DNA from: Akkermansia muciniphila | GTDB taxonomy: Bacteria > Verrucomicrobiota > Verrucomicrobiia > Verrucomicrobiales > DEV007 | NCBI GenBank assembly: GCA_945883495.1 | Contig: CAMCXS010000053.1 | Coordinates: forward strand, 1-42,947 | Length of the DNA stretch: 42,947 nucleotides | Reading direction: 5' to 3' | Program-made: the position numbers and the translations under genes | Notes under the pieces: generated by a model | What the model was told of the DNA's origin: nothing | The model's input: only the letters and a program-made list of their open reading frames with translations | Databases searched by the model: none | Shown here: in pieces, positions 25,486 through 35,646 of the stretch | Layout of the letters: every line of letters begins with the position of its first letter | How positions within the stretch are numbered: the first letter of the stretch is position 1

Positions 25486-25953
25486 TCAACGGCCCGCCTC
25501 GGCTGGCCGCTCCGGCCTCTCCAATTGAAACGTCCCCAGATTGCTCCGCTCCGAGCGGAAGCTGGACTGCAAACGATCCGGCGCCAGAACGCCCTCTTGG
25601 GCATACGTTCCCCAGGGAAACATTTTTTTCGTGCCTTCCAGATCGTAACGGCCGTCCGGCCGGCGCTTCACGTCTCCTTCCATCCGGAAGCTGGCCTTCA
25701 TCCAACCCGCCCACGTCGCCCAGTAGCGGAACGACAGGGTATCTTCATCCTTGCGCTCCACGAGGCAACGCAACTGGCCGCTGTGCCCATTCGCGGCGCT
25801 GATCCATTCCCCGGTCCACGGTCCGGTGACGTCGTTCTTGGGAATCGGCGCTGCCATGCTTTGTTTCCACGCCCGGTCGAACCCCGGAGTCGCGCAAGAA
25901 GCCAACGCCATCGCCGCGCTGCTGAGCAGAACCTGAACCAACCGCTTCATCAT
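25486..25953 (-). CDS. Small lipoprotein, unknown function
   Basis: This 155-aa protein has a clear lipoprotein signal: MMKRLVQVLLSSAAMALASC, in which LASC is a good lipobox, so it should be lipid-anchored after cleavage. The mature part is mostly beta-rich (GPWTGEWISAANGHSGQL, TLSFRYWATWAGWM, GRYDLEGTKKMFPWG), suggesting a small beta-barrel or lipocalin-like domain. I do not recognise a named family. The frame is open farther upstream into thiC, but the ATG at 25953 (or 25950) opens directly into the signal and lies 5 bases after the thiC stop, so the two are likely co-transcribed under the TPP riboswitch. That may be only positional. Confidence 0.8.
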   Translation of the reverse strand: MMKRLVQVLLSSAAMALASCATPGFDRAWKQSMAAPIPKNDVTGPWTGEWISAANGHSGQLRCLVERKDEDTLSFRYWATWAGWMKASFRMEGDVKRRPDGRYDLEGTKKMFPWGTYAQEGVLAPDRLQSSFRSERSNLGTFQLERPERPAEAGR

Positions 25954-25958
25954 GTGCC

Positions 25959-27896
<1,938 letters not shown>

Positions 27897-27924
27897 CTAG
27901 CAGCTACGACGGCGGCGGTGCCCT

Positions 27925-27951
27925 GGGAGGCCGCAATTCATCGAACCTCCC
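27925..27951 (-). promoter_or_regulatory. Hairpin in the thiC leader, likely expression platform
   Basis: GGGAGG and CCTCCC pair perfectly (6 bp) between the TPP aptamer and thiC. No T-run follows, so control of translation or Rho access is more likely than intrinsic termination. Other GGGAG copies, at the aptamer 3' end and about 20 bases before the start codon, could compete for the CCTCCC arm. That competition is an inference. Confidence 0.45.
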
Positions 27952-27961
27952 ATTTCATCCG

Positions 27962-28062
27962 AACTCCCTGCGGCGGCATTACCCGCTTCAGGTTCAAAGG
28001 GTTCCCGGGTCTCCCCAGGATCTCAGCCCAGCCGGTGAATACCGGACTCCGCACCCCCGTCG
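27962..28062 (-). promoter_or_regulatory. TPP riboswitch (THI box) controlling thiC
   Basis: On the minus strand the leader of thiC carries the conserved THI-box pieces in order: GGGGGTGC (28051-28059), GGCTGAGATCCTGG, ACCCTTTGAACCTGA and GGTAATGCCG with CAGGGA at the 3' side. Together these make the P1-P5 fold that binds thiamine pyrophosphate. The aptamer ends about 87 bases before the thiC start codon, which leaves room for an expression platform. Confidence 0.95.
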
Positions 28063-28172
28063 CTAGAGTCGAGTCTACGCCCGCCATTCTTGAAGTCAAT
28101 CCCCTCCCTCCCGTCTTTGCATAGAGTGTTTGCCAGGACCACTCCCTCGGTGCAGAATCCGTCCCATCCTCC

Positions 28173-29306
28173 ATGCTGAAGATCTTCGATCGCTATCTGG
28201 GCAAGCAGCTTGTCTCCTCGACCTTCTTCGCCGTCTTCGTTCTCAGCATGGTGCTGGTTCTGGGCAACGTATTCCAGAAGCTCATCTCCAAGCTCGATGA
28301 CCACCCTGAACTAGGCTGGGGTTTCGTCCTCGAGTTCATGCTCAACGTCCTCCCGTTCTCCCTCATTTTCACGATTCCTTGGGGGATGCTCACCTCCATC
28401 CTCCTCATTTACGGCCGTCTCTCCGCAGACAATGAGCTAACCGCCTTGCGAATGGCCGGACTCAGCATGTGGCGCATTTGTGCCCCTGTCTTCACCGTCG
28501 GCCTCATCGCGACGGTCGCCGCTTTTTGGCTGAACACCGATCTCGCCCCCAAATCCCAGTCGCGTATCGCCCAGGTCTTCTTCCGCATCGCCACGCAGAA
28601 TCCAGGAGCCATGTTCATCAATGACGAGGTTATTAACACCCTACCGGGTTATCTCCTCTACACCGAGGAACGCCAGCTCCTCGACGATGGCACCGGCCGC
28701 TACCGCCTCAAAAACCTGCAAATGGTGAAACTCAGTGAGCGAGCCCGGCCAGACATCTTTATCCGCGCTGCGGAAGGTATCATCGGGTTCGATCCTGGCA
28801 ATATGGACGACCTCATCATGGAGCTTGATGATGCCCACATTGAAAAAGCGGAGAGCGACGAAAAAAACGAGTTCCAGCTTCATCACTTCGTGAAGCCCGG
28901 CCACGCCACGCTCCAAATCTCCCTGGCCGCCCTTCGCGAACGCCATCGCAAAATGAAGCCGAGCTTCATGACGCTCACGGAGTTGCGCCAGAAGGTGGCT
29001 GAAGAACTCGATCCCGTGCTCAAAAGCTCCTACCTCACGGAGATGAACAAGCGTCTGTCTCTCTCTCTCGCTTGTATCACCTTCTGCTTGGTCGGGGTCC
29101 CGCTCGGCGTTACCGCCCAGCGGCGCGAAACCTCCATCGGGTTCGCCCTTAGCATGATCATCGCGATCTGCTACTTTGTGTTCATTATCGTGGCGGACTC
29201 ATTCTCCACCAATCCGGCCGCGTATCCCCACCTCATGATGTGGCTGCCCAACATCATTTTCATGAGCCTCGGCGCCGTCATGTTCGCCCGTCTCAGTCGC
29301 AAGTAA
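28173..29306 (+). CDS. LptF/LptG-family permease (YjgP/YjgQ)
   Basis: This 377-aa protein matches the LptF/LptG permease family that, with LptB, extracts lipopolysaccharide from the inner membrane. It begins MLKIFDRYLGKQLVSSTFFAVFVLSMVLVLG and has six membrane helices in the usual 3+3 layout: three in the first 120 residues, a periplasmic beta-jellyroll region of about 150 residues (ARPDIFIRAAEGIIGFDP), and three at the end (SLSLACITFCLVGVPLGVTAQRRETS, FALSMIIAICYFVFIIVADS, LPNIIFMSLGAVMFARL). Sequence alone does not tell LptF from LptG. It diverges from thiC and stands alone; the second permease and LptB are elsewhere. Confidence 0.88.
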   Translation: MLKIFDRYLGKQLVSSTFFAVFVLSMVLVLGNVFQKLISKLDDHPELGWGFVLEFMLNVLPFSLIFTIPWGMLTSILLIYGRLSADNELTALRMAGLSMWRICAPVFTVGLIATVAAFWLNTDLAPKSQSRIAQVFFRIATQNPGAMFINDEVINTLPGYLLYTEERQLLDDGTGRYRLKNLQMVKLSERARPDIFIRAAEGIIGFDPGNMDDLIMELDDAHIEKAESDEKNEFQLHHFVKPGHATLQISLAALRERHRKMKPSFMTLTELRQKVAEELDPVLKSSYLTEMNKRLSLSLACITFCLVGVPLGVTAQRRETSIGFALSMIIAICYFVFIIVADSFSTNPAAYPHLMMWLPNIIFMSLGAVMFARLSRK

Positions 29307-29618
29307 TCGTCGGCAGACCTGTCAAGGGTGAGGGGCAGTGCCTCAGCTTGGCGGCAGGCTCGGAGGTGTCCAATGAACCCTCCAGCCCCAATTCGCCCCG
29401 GCCATTCTGAGCCCGAGCAGTAACCGCAGATCGCCGTCTTTACGTTTCCGGGGCTCTGGCAGCTGGTTAGGCAGTTCTCAAGCCGTTACCTTCCACCAGT
29501 GGCTCGGAGTTCTCCCCTGGCGCTCACCGGATCGAAGACCAAAGCGAGCAAATGGACCAAATGTCTTTTGTTCAAAAAAGCAGTTGCACTTCATTTGAAT
29601 GCATGTTCATATGATCTC
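29307..29618 (+). other. Intergenic region with no recognised gene
   Basis: These 312 bases follow the permease gene. Short inverted repeats occur but none has a T-run. A stretch around 29440-29530 looks faintly tRNA-like but fails on stem pairing. The last 60 bases are AT-rich compared with their surroundings (TTGCAC at 29585 is a possible -35), so a promoter for the next gene may lie there. Its -10 is unclear. Confidence 0.3.
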
Positions 29619-30230
29619 ATGAGCTTCACCCAGAGATCACGTTTATCCCACCTCACCGCCCCGTCATCGGAACGCCAGAATCAGGAGCTTCGGGTTACGG
29701 ACTACAGCAAACAGCTCCGGCTGCCCCTCTCTGAACACGTCGCCGATTACAGTCAGAGGGACCTCGACGCGACCGAGGGCTTCCTCCGGTACTTGCTCAT
29801 GCTCGAAAGTGAACCCTCCTCATCCTTGGCGAAACAACTCATTCGCGATGGAATAGAGCTCCCTGAGCCAGAATCGCTGGATGACAGTGCCGTCTCCCAG
29901 AAGCTCGACGAGGTCATTCAAGGTCTCGTCAAGCTTCACACCTACTTGATCCATACCGATCACCTCAGCGACCGCGAACTCTACGAGCATCTCTGGTGGG
30001 AAGCCCTCAACGAGCCCGAATACGAATTCGACGACGGCATGGGACAGTACCAAACCACCATCGACTTGGTCGGAGACGGCAGCGAATCCTCGACGGAGAT
30101 TTACCACCGTTACTACGCGGACGAATTGGACCGGGACTGGTGGCTCAGCGAAAATCCCGACGGCTACCTGCCCGATATGGAACCCGCGCCATACGACCGC
30201 GATCGCCATCTGCCTCGTCCCGCCTTTTGA
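29619..30230 (+). CDS. Acidic hypothetical protein, 203 aa
   Basis: I do not recognise this protein. It is soluble and acidic. A helical first part (SEHVADYSQRDLDATEGFLRYLLML, LDEVIQGLVKLHTYLIHTDHL) is followed by an Asp/Glu/Tyr-rich end (EYEFDDGMGQYQ, IYHRYYADELDRDWWL, GYLPDMEPAPYDRD). I use the ATG at 29619; an upstream GTG at 29499 is in frame but adds a stretch with poor coding character. After the TGA at 30228-30230 the same frame stays open for about 57 more codons, starting with GTG, and looks partly protein-like. That could mean a stop mutation in a longer gene. It has no obvious operon partners. Confidence 0.6.
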   Translation: MSFTQRSRLSHLTAPSSERQNQELRVTDYSKQLRLPLSEHVADYSQRDLDATEGFLRYLLMLESEPSSSLAKQLIRDGIELPEPESLDDSAVSQKLDEVIQGLVKLHTYLIHTDHLSDRELYEHLWWEALNEPEYEFDDGMGQYQTTIDLVGDGSESSTEIYHRYYADELDRDWWLSENPDGYLPDMEPAPYDRDRHLPRPAF

Positions 30231-30810
30231 GTGAGCGGCGGGTGGCAAGAAGGATTTGCTTTCCGAATCCGCGACCTGATTACCGAATGGAAGCGGGATC
30301 TGACGGATGAAAGGTCGTTTGGCCTGGAGAACTCCACCACGGAGCTTGCCGTGCACCTGAGTGGAAGCTGCGTGCCAAATCCAAATCCAAGAGCACCGCG
30401 GTAAAGCGGTTCCACAAGGCCCACGGGAAAACGTGGGAATCGCGTCGACGGTCAAAGTTCTCTAGTCGCCAAACGGCTGATGCGGCTGCCGTGGACTGGC
30501 GACGAGCGGGCAGGGCCCAGGCCGAGGGACGCCGATTTAGGCCTGAGGATTCGTGGCTCGGACTCTTAGCCAGCGAGTTCCACCGCGGTGCGTGACAACC
30601 GGAGCCGTTGCCACTTGCAGGACTTTGGACTGGGGTGGGTGATTCCCAAGGGCTTTGCTCGTCCCTCACTTCGCCCTGGGCTGACTTGTCCGGGCCCGCT
30701 GCCCCTTTAGCTGCAAGATAGAACTCTGAGGAAAGTTTAGCTTCCGTCCGCGATTTCCACCCAGACTGATTTTGCTCTGGAAACCTGCCGGATTGCCGCC
30801 ATGATCCGCC
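30231..30810. other. 580-bp region without an assigned gene
   Basis: No confident gene is seen. The first 170 bases continue the frame of the preceding protein past its stop codon (for example FRIRDLITEWKRDLTDERSF). A second frame further on is open to about 30597 and rich in Arg, Lys and Ala. These may be remnants of a longer gene broken by a stop and a frameshift, or chance. The last 100 bases before the aldolase gene should hold its promoter, but no clear boxes were found. Confidence 0.35.
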
Positions 30811-32778
30811 ATGCGTTCACGTTGGTCCGATTCGGAGGCAGCCGGCTTTTCCGGTGATTTGGGAAAACGGGTCTATACTTCCCGGCTTTTGGGAGCGGAT
30901 TCGGAGCTGGTTTTGCATGGGGGCGGCAATACCTCTGTGAAGATCCGGGAGACCGACTTCTTCGGCGATCCGGTCGATGTGATCTACGTGAAAGGCAGTG
31001 GCTGGGATTTGGCCACGATCAAAGAAGCAGGGTTCGCTCCGGTGCGGATGGCGCCGCTCTTGAAGATGGCGGACATGCCGCAGCTTTCCGACGCGGACAT
31101 GGTGAAGCATCAGCGGGCGGCGATGCTGGATCCCGAAGCGCCTAATCCGTCGATCGAGGCAATTTTGCACGCGGTGATTCCGTTCCGGTTCGTGGACCAC
31201 ACTCATGCGAACGCGATCATCGCGCTGACGAATCATCCGGAAGGCGAGGAACGGGTTCGCGCGGTGTTCGGTGGGAAAGTGCTCACAGTTCCCTACGTGA
31301 TGCCAGGGTTCATTCTGGCGCGGACGGTGTGGGAACTGATTCGCGGCCGCGATTTGGCGGCGGAGGGGATTCGCGGGATCATCCTCATGAATCACGGGAT
31401 CTTCACCTTCGCGGACGATGCCCGGGGCAGTTACGAAAGCATGATCGAGATGGTCTCGGCGGCGGAGGCGGCATTGGACGCATCGGGCGCGAAGCTGGCA
31501 TCGGTCCCCCCGGCGCCAGCGGATCTGCTGGGGCTGGCGGAACTGCGGGGACGAGTCTCCAAACTGCGGGGCGCGGCGATGATCGCCCGGCTTGATTCGA
31601 CCGAAGCGGCGGCGGGTTACGCCTCCTTGCCGAACATCGCGGACTTAGCGACGCGTGGACCGGCGACCCCGGATCACAGCATTCGCACCAAGCGGATTCC
31701 GGCGGTGCTGGGCGAAGACAAGGCGGCGTCATTGCAGTCCTACGCGTCGGAGTACGCAGCCTATTTTGAGCGGCACGCCAACGGGCAGACGATGCTCGAT
31801 CCTGCGCCGCGAGTCGTGGTTTGGCCGGGTCAAGGTGTGGTGGGTTTTGGGCAAAGCGTGGCGGACGCGGAAGCCATTCTCGACATCGCAAGGGCGACTT
31901 GGGAAACGGTTCAAAAGGCGGAGAGCACCGGTGGATGGCGGGCGCTTTCCGAGAAGGACATTTTCGATGTCGAATACTGGGACCTGGAACAGGCGAAGCT
32001 GCGCAAAGGCGGCCAGCCCAAGGTGCATCAGGGCAAAGTGGCCTTGGTCACGGGATCGGCGGCGGGGATTGGGTTTGCCTGTGCCGAGGCGCTGGCGCTA
32101 CAAGGGGCGAAGGTGATCGGCTTGGACTTGAGCCCGGAGATCGAGGAAGGCATGGCGAGCCTGGGCGGCATTGGCCGGATCGTCAATTTGACCAACGACG
32201 AGGCGGTCATCGAGGCAGTGGAAAGCACGGTGCGTCAGTTTGGGGGGATCGATATTGTGGTGAGCAACGCCGGGATCTTCACCGCCGGACAATACCTTGA
32301 TGACCTGGCACAGGAGAACTGGGACAAGTCGATGGCGGTCAACCTAACGAGCCATCAAAAGCTGCTCAAATACACCATCCCTTATCTGAAACACGGGATC
32401 GATGCGGCCATCGTCCTGGTGGGCTCGCGCAACGTGCAAGCTCCGGGCGCAGGCGCCGCGAGTTACTCCTGCGCGAAAGCGGCGCTGACGCAACTCTGCC
32501 GGGTGGCCGCGTTGGAACTGGCTCCGGTGGGCGTGCGGTGCAACATCATTCACCCGGACGCGGTGTTCGACACCAAGCTCTGGACGCCGGAGAATCTGGC
32601 CCGCTCCGCGGAACGCTACGGAATGACGGTGGAGGAATACAAATCCCGCAACCTGTTGCGCACCGAGATCAAGTCCCGCGACGTCGGCGCCATGGTGGCT
32701 GCAATGGCGAGTCCGCTCTTTGGCAAAACCACCGGAGCGCAAATCCCGGTGGATGGCGGCAACGACCGTGTCATTTGA
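30811..32778 (+). CDS. Bifunctional class II aldolase / short-chain dehydrogenase
   Basis: This 655-aa fusion joins two enzymes. Residues 1-330 are a class II aldolase/adducin domain with Zn ligands His130 and His132 in DHTHAN and His195 in LMNHGIF. About 405-655 is a Rossmann dehydrogenase with cofactor loop TGSAAGIG (414-421), NAG in SNAGIF, and the catalytic pair Tyr552 and Lys556. The same fusion occurs in bacteria as rhamnulose-1-phosphate aldolase with lactaldehyde dehydrogenase (the RhaEW/YuxG type), which splits a 6-deoxyketose phosphate to DHAP and lactaldehyde and oxidises the aldehyde. The exact sugar is not certain. The DhaK-DhaL kinase gene starts 66 bp downstream, which suggests that a dihydroxyacetone-like product is phosphorylated. 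Confidence 0.88.
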   Translation: MRSRWSDSEAAGFSGDLGKRVYTSRLLGADSELVLHGGGNTSVKIRETDFFGDPVDVIYVKGSGWDLATIKEAGFAPVRMAPLLKMADMPQLSDADMVKHQRAAMLDPEAPNPSIEAILHAVIPFRFVDHTHANAIIALTNHPEGEERVRAVFGGKVLTVPYVMPGFILARTVWELIRGRDLAAEGIRGIILMNHGIFTFADDARGSYESMIEMVSAAEAALDASGAKLASVPPAPADLLGLAELRGRVSKLRGAAMIARLDSTEAAAGYASLPNIADLATRGPATPDHSIRTKRIPAVLGEDKAASLQSYASEYAAYFERHANGQTMLDPAPRVVVWPGQGVVGFGQSVADAEAILDIARATWETVQKAESTGGWRALSEKDIFDVEYWDLEQAKLRKGGQPKVHQGKVALVTGSAAGIGFACAEALALQGAKVIGLDLSPEIEEGMASLGGIGRIVNLTNDEAVIEAVESTVRQFGGIDIVVSNAGIFTAGQYLDDLAQENWDKSMAVNLTSHQKLLKYTIPYLKHGIDAAIVLVGSRNVQAPGAGAASYSCAKAALTQLCRVAALELAPVGVRCNIIHPDAVFDTKLWTPENLARSAERYGMTVEEYKSRNLLRTEIKSRDVGAMVAAMASPLFGKTTGAQIPVDGGNDRVI

Positions 32779-32844
32779 CCCGAACCGAAAGAACTTGCTG
32801 GCAAAGCCCGAACCCTATTGAATCCCAGGACCCACAACACTGTC

Positions 32845-34554
32845 ATGCTGAACAAGAAACTGGTAAATGATCCCCTGAAAGTGGCCGACGAATTGCTCGA
32901 CGGCTTGGTTGAAGCCTACGATGGCGAGTGCGTGAAAGTGGGGCGTCGCTCCATCGTCAAGACGGCCATTCCGCAGGGGAAAGTGGCTCTGCTCGTCGGA
33001 GGCGGCAGTGGTCACGAGCCGATTTACCACGGTTTGGTGGGACGGAACTTGGCGGACGGCGCCGCTTGTGGCGACATCTTCGCGGCTCCGACCCCCGATA
33101 TCGTCTTGGAGGCCACTCGCGCGGTGAACCGTGGCAATGGCGTCCTGTATCTCTACGGCAATTACGCCGGGGACGTGATGAACTTCGACATCGGCGGCGA
33201 GGATGCCGTGGATGAAGGGATCGACGTCCGCACCGTGCTGATTTGGGATGACGTTTGTTCGGCCCCGCACACGCAGAAGAACAAGCGGCGCGGCGTGGCG
33301 GGCTTGGTTCCGATCGTGAAGATCGCGGGAGCGGCTTCGCAGTCCGTGAAGAGCTTGGCAGAGCTGGAGCGTATCGCTCGCAAGGCGGTGCTCAACACCC
33401 GGTCCGTGGGGGTTTCCATGTCCCCCGGCTCGATTCCTGCGACAGGCAAGCCGACCTTCGACATCGATCCAGACAAGATCGGGCTCGGGATGGGGATTCA
33501 CGGGGAGCCTGGCGTGGCGGAGATCCCGATGACCACGGCGGACGATCTCACGGTGAAGATGCTGGATCTCATCTTCCAGGATTTCATCGTGGACAGCGAG
33601 GTGGAGGAGCTTCGTGCCGGGGACGAGATCGTCTTCTTCGTGAACAGCCTCGGAGCCACCACGATGATGGAATGTCTGATCGCGCTGCGCAAAGCGAAGC
33701 AGGTGCTCAATGCCAAAGGGATCAAGGTCTACGACACGATTGTCGGCCCGCTCGTCACCTGCCAAGAAATGTCGGGTATCTCCTTCAGCGTTACCAAGCT
33801 GGACGCGGAATTGAAGGGATACTGGAACCTGCCTTGCGAATCCGTCTGTTACAGCAAGATGGAAACGCTCGGTGCGGCGGTGGCGCCGTCTGCTCCGGCT
33901 CCGGTGGCGGCTTCGGTACCCTCGGGTCCTGGGTTCGACGTGAATCAAGTCCATGAGATGCTCCGCCAAGTGGCATCGAAGATCATCGCGGCGGAACCGA
34001 TCCTAACCGATGCCGACCGTGCCTTGGGCGATGGCGACCATGGGCTGGGCATGCAACGCGGGATGGAAGCGGTCTTGGAAGCTCTCAGCGGACGGACGTT
34101 CGCGACCGTGGACGAACCGTTCACCGAGATGGGCAAGGCGATGATGTCGTCCATGGGCGGCGCTTCCGGCGTCGTGTTTGGGACTCTGTTCCGCTCCGCC
34201 GGACGTGAGTTGAAGGGACGTTCCGTGCTGGATGCCGCTGGTTTGGCGGTGTCTATGCAATCCGCGGTGGAGTCGATCCAACAGCGTGGCGGCGCCAAGC
34301 CCGGGGACAAGACCATGCTGGACGCGCTCGATCCGGCGGCGCGCCGGGCGGCGGAAGTGGCGTCGTTGCCCTTGACGGAAGCGCTCAAGGAAGTTTCCGA
34401 TGCCGCCACGGCGGGGATGGAAGCAAGCCGGGACATGATCGCAACGATGGGCCGGGCGAAGACTTTGGGCGAGCGATCGATCGGGCATCCCGACGCCGGC
34501 GCCGTCTCGATCGCCATTATTTTTCAAACGATGCGGGATTACGCGAATCCCTGA
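32845..34554 (+). CDS. Dihydroxyacetone kinase, fused DhaK-DhaL (ATP-dependent type)
   Basis: This 569-aa protein phosphorylates dihydroxyacetone or a related ketose with ATP. The DhaK domain (1-335) has the substrate pocket VGGGSGHEP with His57 and the substrate-binding His219 in GMGIHGEPG. An Ala/Pro-rich linker (343-363) leads to the DhaL domain, which holds the Mg-binding acids Asp391, Asp396 and Asp398 in DRALGDGDHG. The fused form is typical of ATP-dependent kinases, as opposed to the separate PTS-dependent DhaK/DhaL/DhaM. Relatives act on erythrulose and other tetroses, so the substrate is not fixed. I start at ATG 32845; a TTG at 32818 would add nine residues. It lies 66 bp after the aldolase/dehydrogenase gene. 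Confidence 0.92.
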   Translation: MLNKKLVNDPLKVADELLDGLVEAYDGECVKVGRRSIVKTAIPQGKVALLVGGGSGHEPIYHGLVGRNLADGAACGDIFAAPTPDIVLEATRAVNRGNGVLYLYGNYAGDVMNFDIGGEDAVDEGIDVRTVLIWDDVCSAPHTQKNKRRGVAGLVPIVKIAGAASQSVKSLAELERIARKAVLNTRSVGVSMSPGSIPATGKPTFDIDPDKIGLGMGIHGEPGVAEIPMTTADDLTVKMLDLIFQDFIVDSEVEELRAGDEIVFFVNSLGATTMMECLIALRKAKQVLNAKGIKVYDTIVGPLVTCQEMSGISFSVTKLDAELKGYWNLPCESVCYSKMETLGAAVAPSAPAPVAASVPSGPGFDVNQVHEMLRQVASKIIAAEPILTDADRALGDGDHGLGMQRGMEAVLEALSGRTFATVDEPFTEMGKAMMSSMGGASGVVFGTLFRSAGRELKGRSVLDAAGLAVSMQSAVESIQQRGGAKPGDKTMLDALDPAARRAAEVASLPLTEALKEVSDAATAGMEASRDMIATMGRAKTLGERSIGHPDAGAVSIAIIFQTMRDYANP

Positions 34555-34571
34555 GCCCCCAGAGAAGCTTA

Positions 34572-34605
34572 CACCGCCACCCGGTTGAGTAGTAAGATGG
34601 CGGTG
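34572..34605 (+). repeat. Hairpin after the kinase gene
   Basis: CACCGCCA (34572-34579) and TGGCGGTG (34598-34605) form an 8-bp perfect inverted repeat with an 18-base loop, 17 bases after the kinase stop. No T-run follows directly. Its right arm overlaps by four bases the larger inverted repeat at 34602-34658. Confidence 0.5.
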
Positions 34606-34658
34606 GGGTTGTTGACAATGCGAAAAACCTGTGAATAAAGTTTTTTGTCAACCCCACC
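34602..34658 (+). promoter_or_regulatory. Inverted repeat with embedded promoter-like sequence
   Basis: The left arm GGTGGGGTTGTTGACAA (34602-34618) matches the complement of the right arm TTGTCAACCCCACC (34645-34658), apart from a three-base insertion (TTG). A consensus -35 TTGACA (34612-34617) sits in the left arm, with AATAAA (34634-34639) 16 bases later as a fair -10. This would drive the small gene at 34686, with the repeat placed as an operator would be. The promoter call is an inference from two hexamers. Confidence 0.45.
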
Positions 34659-34685
34659 TCCTCTTCAAATTTAGCCGCGCCCCCA

Positions 34686-34901
34686 GTGAAAGCCTCTTTT
34701 GATTTGCAGGTATCGGATCGATCCCATCTCCCGTGTTTCTACCGGGAGTTTCTTGAGGAACGTGACCAAATCCTGCGAAACAAGCGGCTTCTGAGCGAGG
34801 GCGCGGGGCACGACGTCGATTTCGATGTCGCCCTGATGGATTGGGTAATGCATCACCGCGAGACATGGCTCGCTTCTCGTTCCCGGCGGGTGCCGAACTG
34901 A
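34686..34901 (+). CDS. Small hypothetical protein, 71 aa
   Basis: This 71-aa protein starts with GTG 34686, about 45 bases after the candidate promoter. It is hydrophilic, with two helices. LEERDQILRNKRLLSEGAGHDVDFDVALMDWVMHHRETWLASR resembles short proteins in many bacteria that carry a pattern like SEKAGHD...ALxDWIxxHR, of unknown function. I know of no activity. The minus-strand frame over the same bases is a less protein-like alternative. It lies next to the decayed genes on the minus strand and may itself be a survivor of the same remodelled region. Confidence 0.5.
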   Translation: MKASFDLQVSDRSHLPCFYREFLEERDQILRNKRLLSEGAGHDVDFDVALMDWVMHHRETWLASRSRRVPN

Positions 34902-34929
34902 CCGGTGCTAAGTGTCAGTCCTGGCGGAC

Positions 34930-35400
34930 TTGGGATCAGGAACAAATCGCTTTGGGCGTCATGCGGGCGGCCTTGTGCCGGTCGCAATAGTGCGGCTGGG
35001 CGGTGGTGGCATACAATAGAAATTGGCGGGTCATGTTGGCGGCAAGCTCCGCAGGTGACCGGCGAGGTGGTGGGGACGTTCGCGTGACTTTGAGGATGGC
35101 GGCTTGCGTGAGGAATGAACCACACGGGGAGTGCCTGCCGGCAGCACCACGCGACGTGTGGCGCTGAGATCCCGGACGATGAGTTTGCGGAGGAGGGCAC
35201 GCGTTTCCGCGCGCATGCTGGGCTTCAAGTGCTCACGAGCTTCGGGACAAATTCGCGTGTCGGGCTGGGGCGCGTCGATTTGCGGAGTTCGAGCCATTGA
35301 TCGGTAAAGTCGGAAATGAAGCGGTAAGCGGAGCCATTGCGCAGCAAGCGGCGGCGATTCGTGTTGGTTACGCAACGGAGTTCATGGGGTAGTAAAAATG
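34930..35400 (-). pseudogene. Remnant of a DUF1592/DUF1588-family protein
   Basis: No frame is intact, but pieces of one protein line up in order on the minus strand across three frames. First NTNRRRLLRNGSAYRFISDFTDQWLELRK (35360-35275), then IDAPQPDTRICPEAREHLKPS and AETRALLRKLIVRDLSAT (about 35275-35165), then VVLPAGTPR, FLTQAAILKVT in another frame (about 35125-35085), and TTSPVTCGA in a third. DFTDQWLxLR, the Leu-Pro-Ala-Gly block and LTQAxxLKVTANGTTTSPVxRG are the hallmarks of the C-terminal half of DUF1592/DUF1588 proteins, found mainly in Planctomycetota and Verrucomicrobiota. At least two frameshifts separate the pieces. The N-terminal part is missing. Confidence 0.7.
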
Positions 35401-35411
35401 GCGGTTTTGGC

Positions 35412-35640
35412 TCAGCGGATGGAAACGACCTCCAGATTCAGGTCGTCCATGAAGTGGCCGGGGATTTCCACAATGCCGGATTCGAGCTTGGGAAAAGTCT
35501 TGGATCACGGAGAAATGCAACATGAGCAAGCGGCCCTTCGCCGTGATGGGCGCCTCGCCCGTCACGTGGTGCCACTGGTGCGCCGACCCGGTAGCGGAAG
35601 TTCGCGCGACGCGGAGGCACTGCTGTTTTCCCGCGTCCAG
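35412..35640 (-). pseudogene. Remnant of a secreted-protein C-terminus, frameshifted
   Basis: On the minus strand one frame reads HQWHHVTGEAPITAKGRLLMLHFSVIQDF and the next, after a one-base slip in the run at 35490-35496, reads PKLESGIVEIPGHFMDDLNLEVVSIR before a TGA at 35412-35414. Joined, they make a plausible beta-rich C-terminal domain (a jelly-roll or LamG-like module is possible). The family is not certain. It lies between the sigma-factor and DUF1592 remnants on the same strand. Confidence 0.5.
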
Positions 35641-35646
35641 AAAACT

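Noticed and set aside
29440-29530. Possible tRNA (GCTGGTTAG-like D-arm)
   Set aside because: The acceptor, D and T stems do not pair properly, and no T-loop consensus is found.
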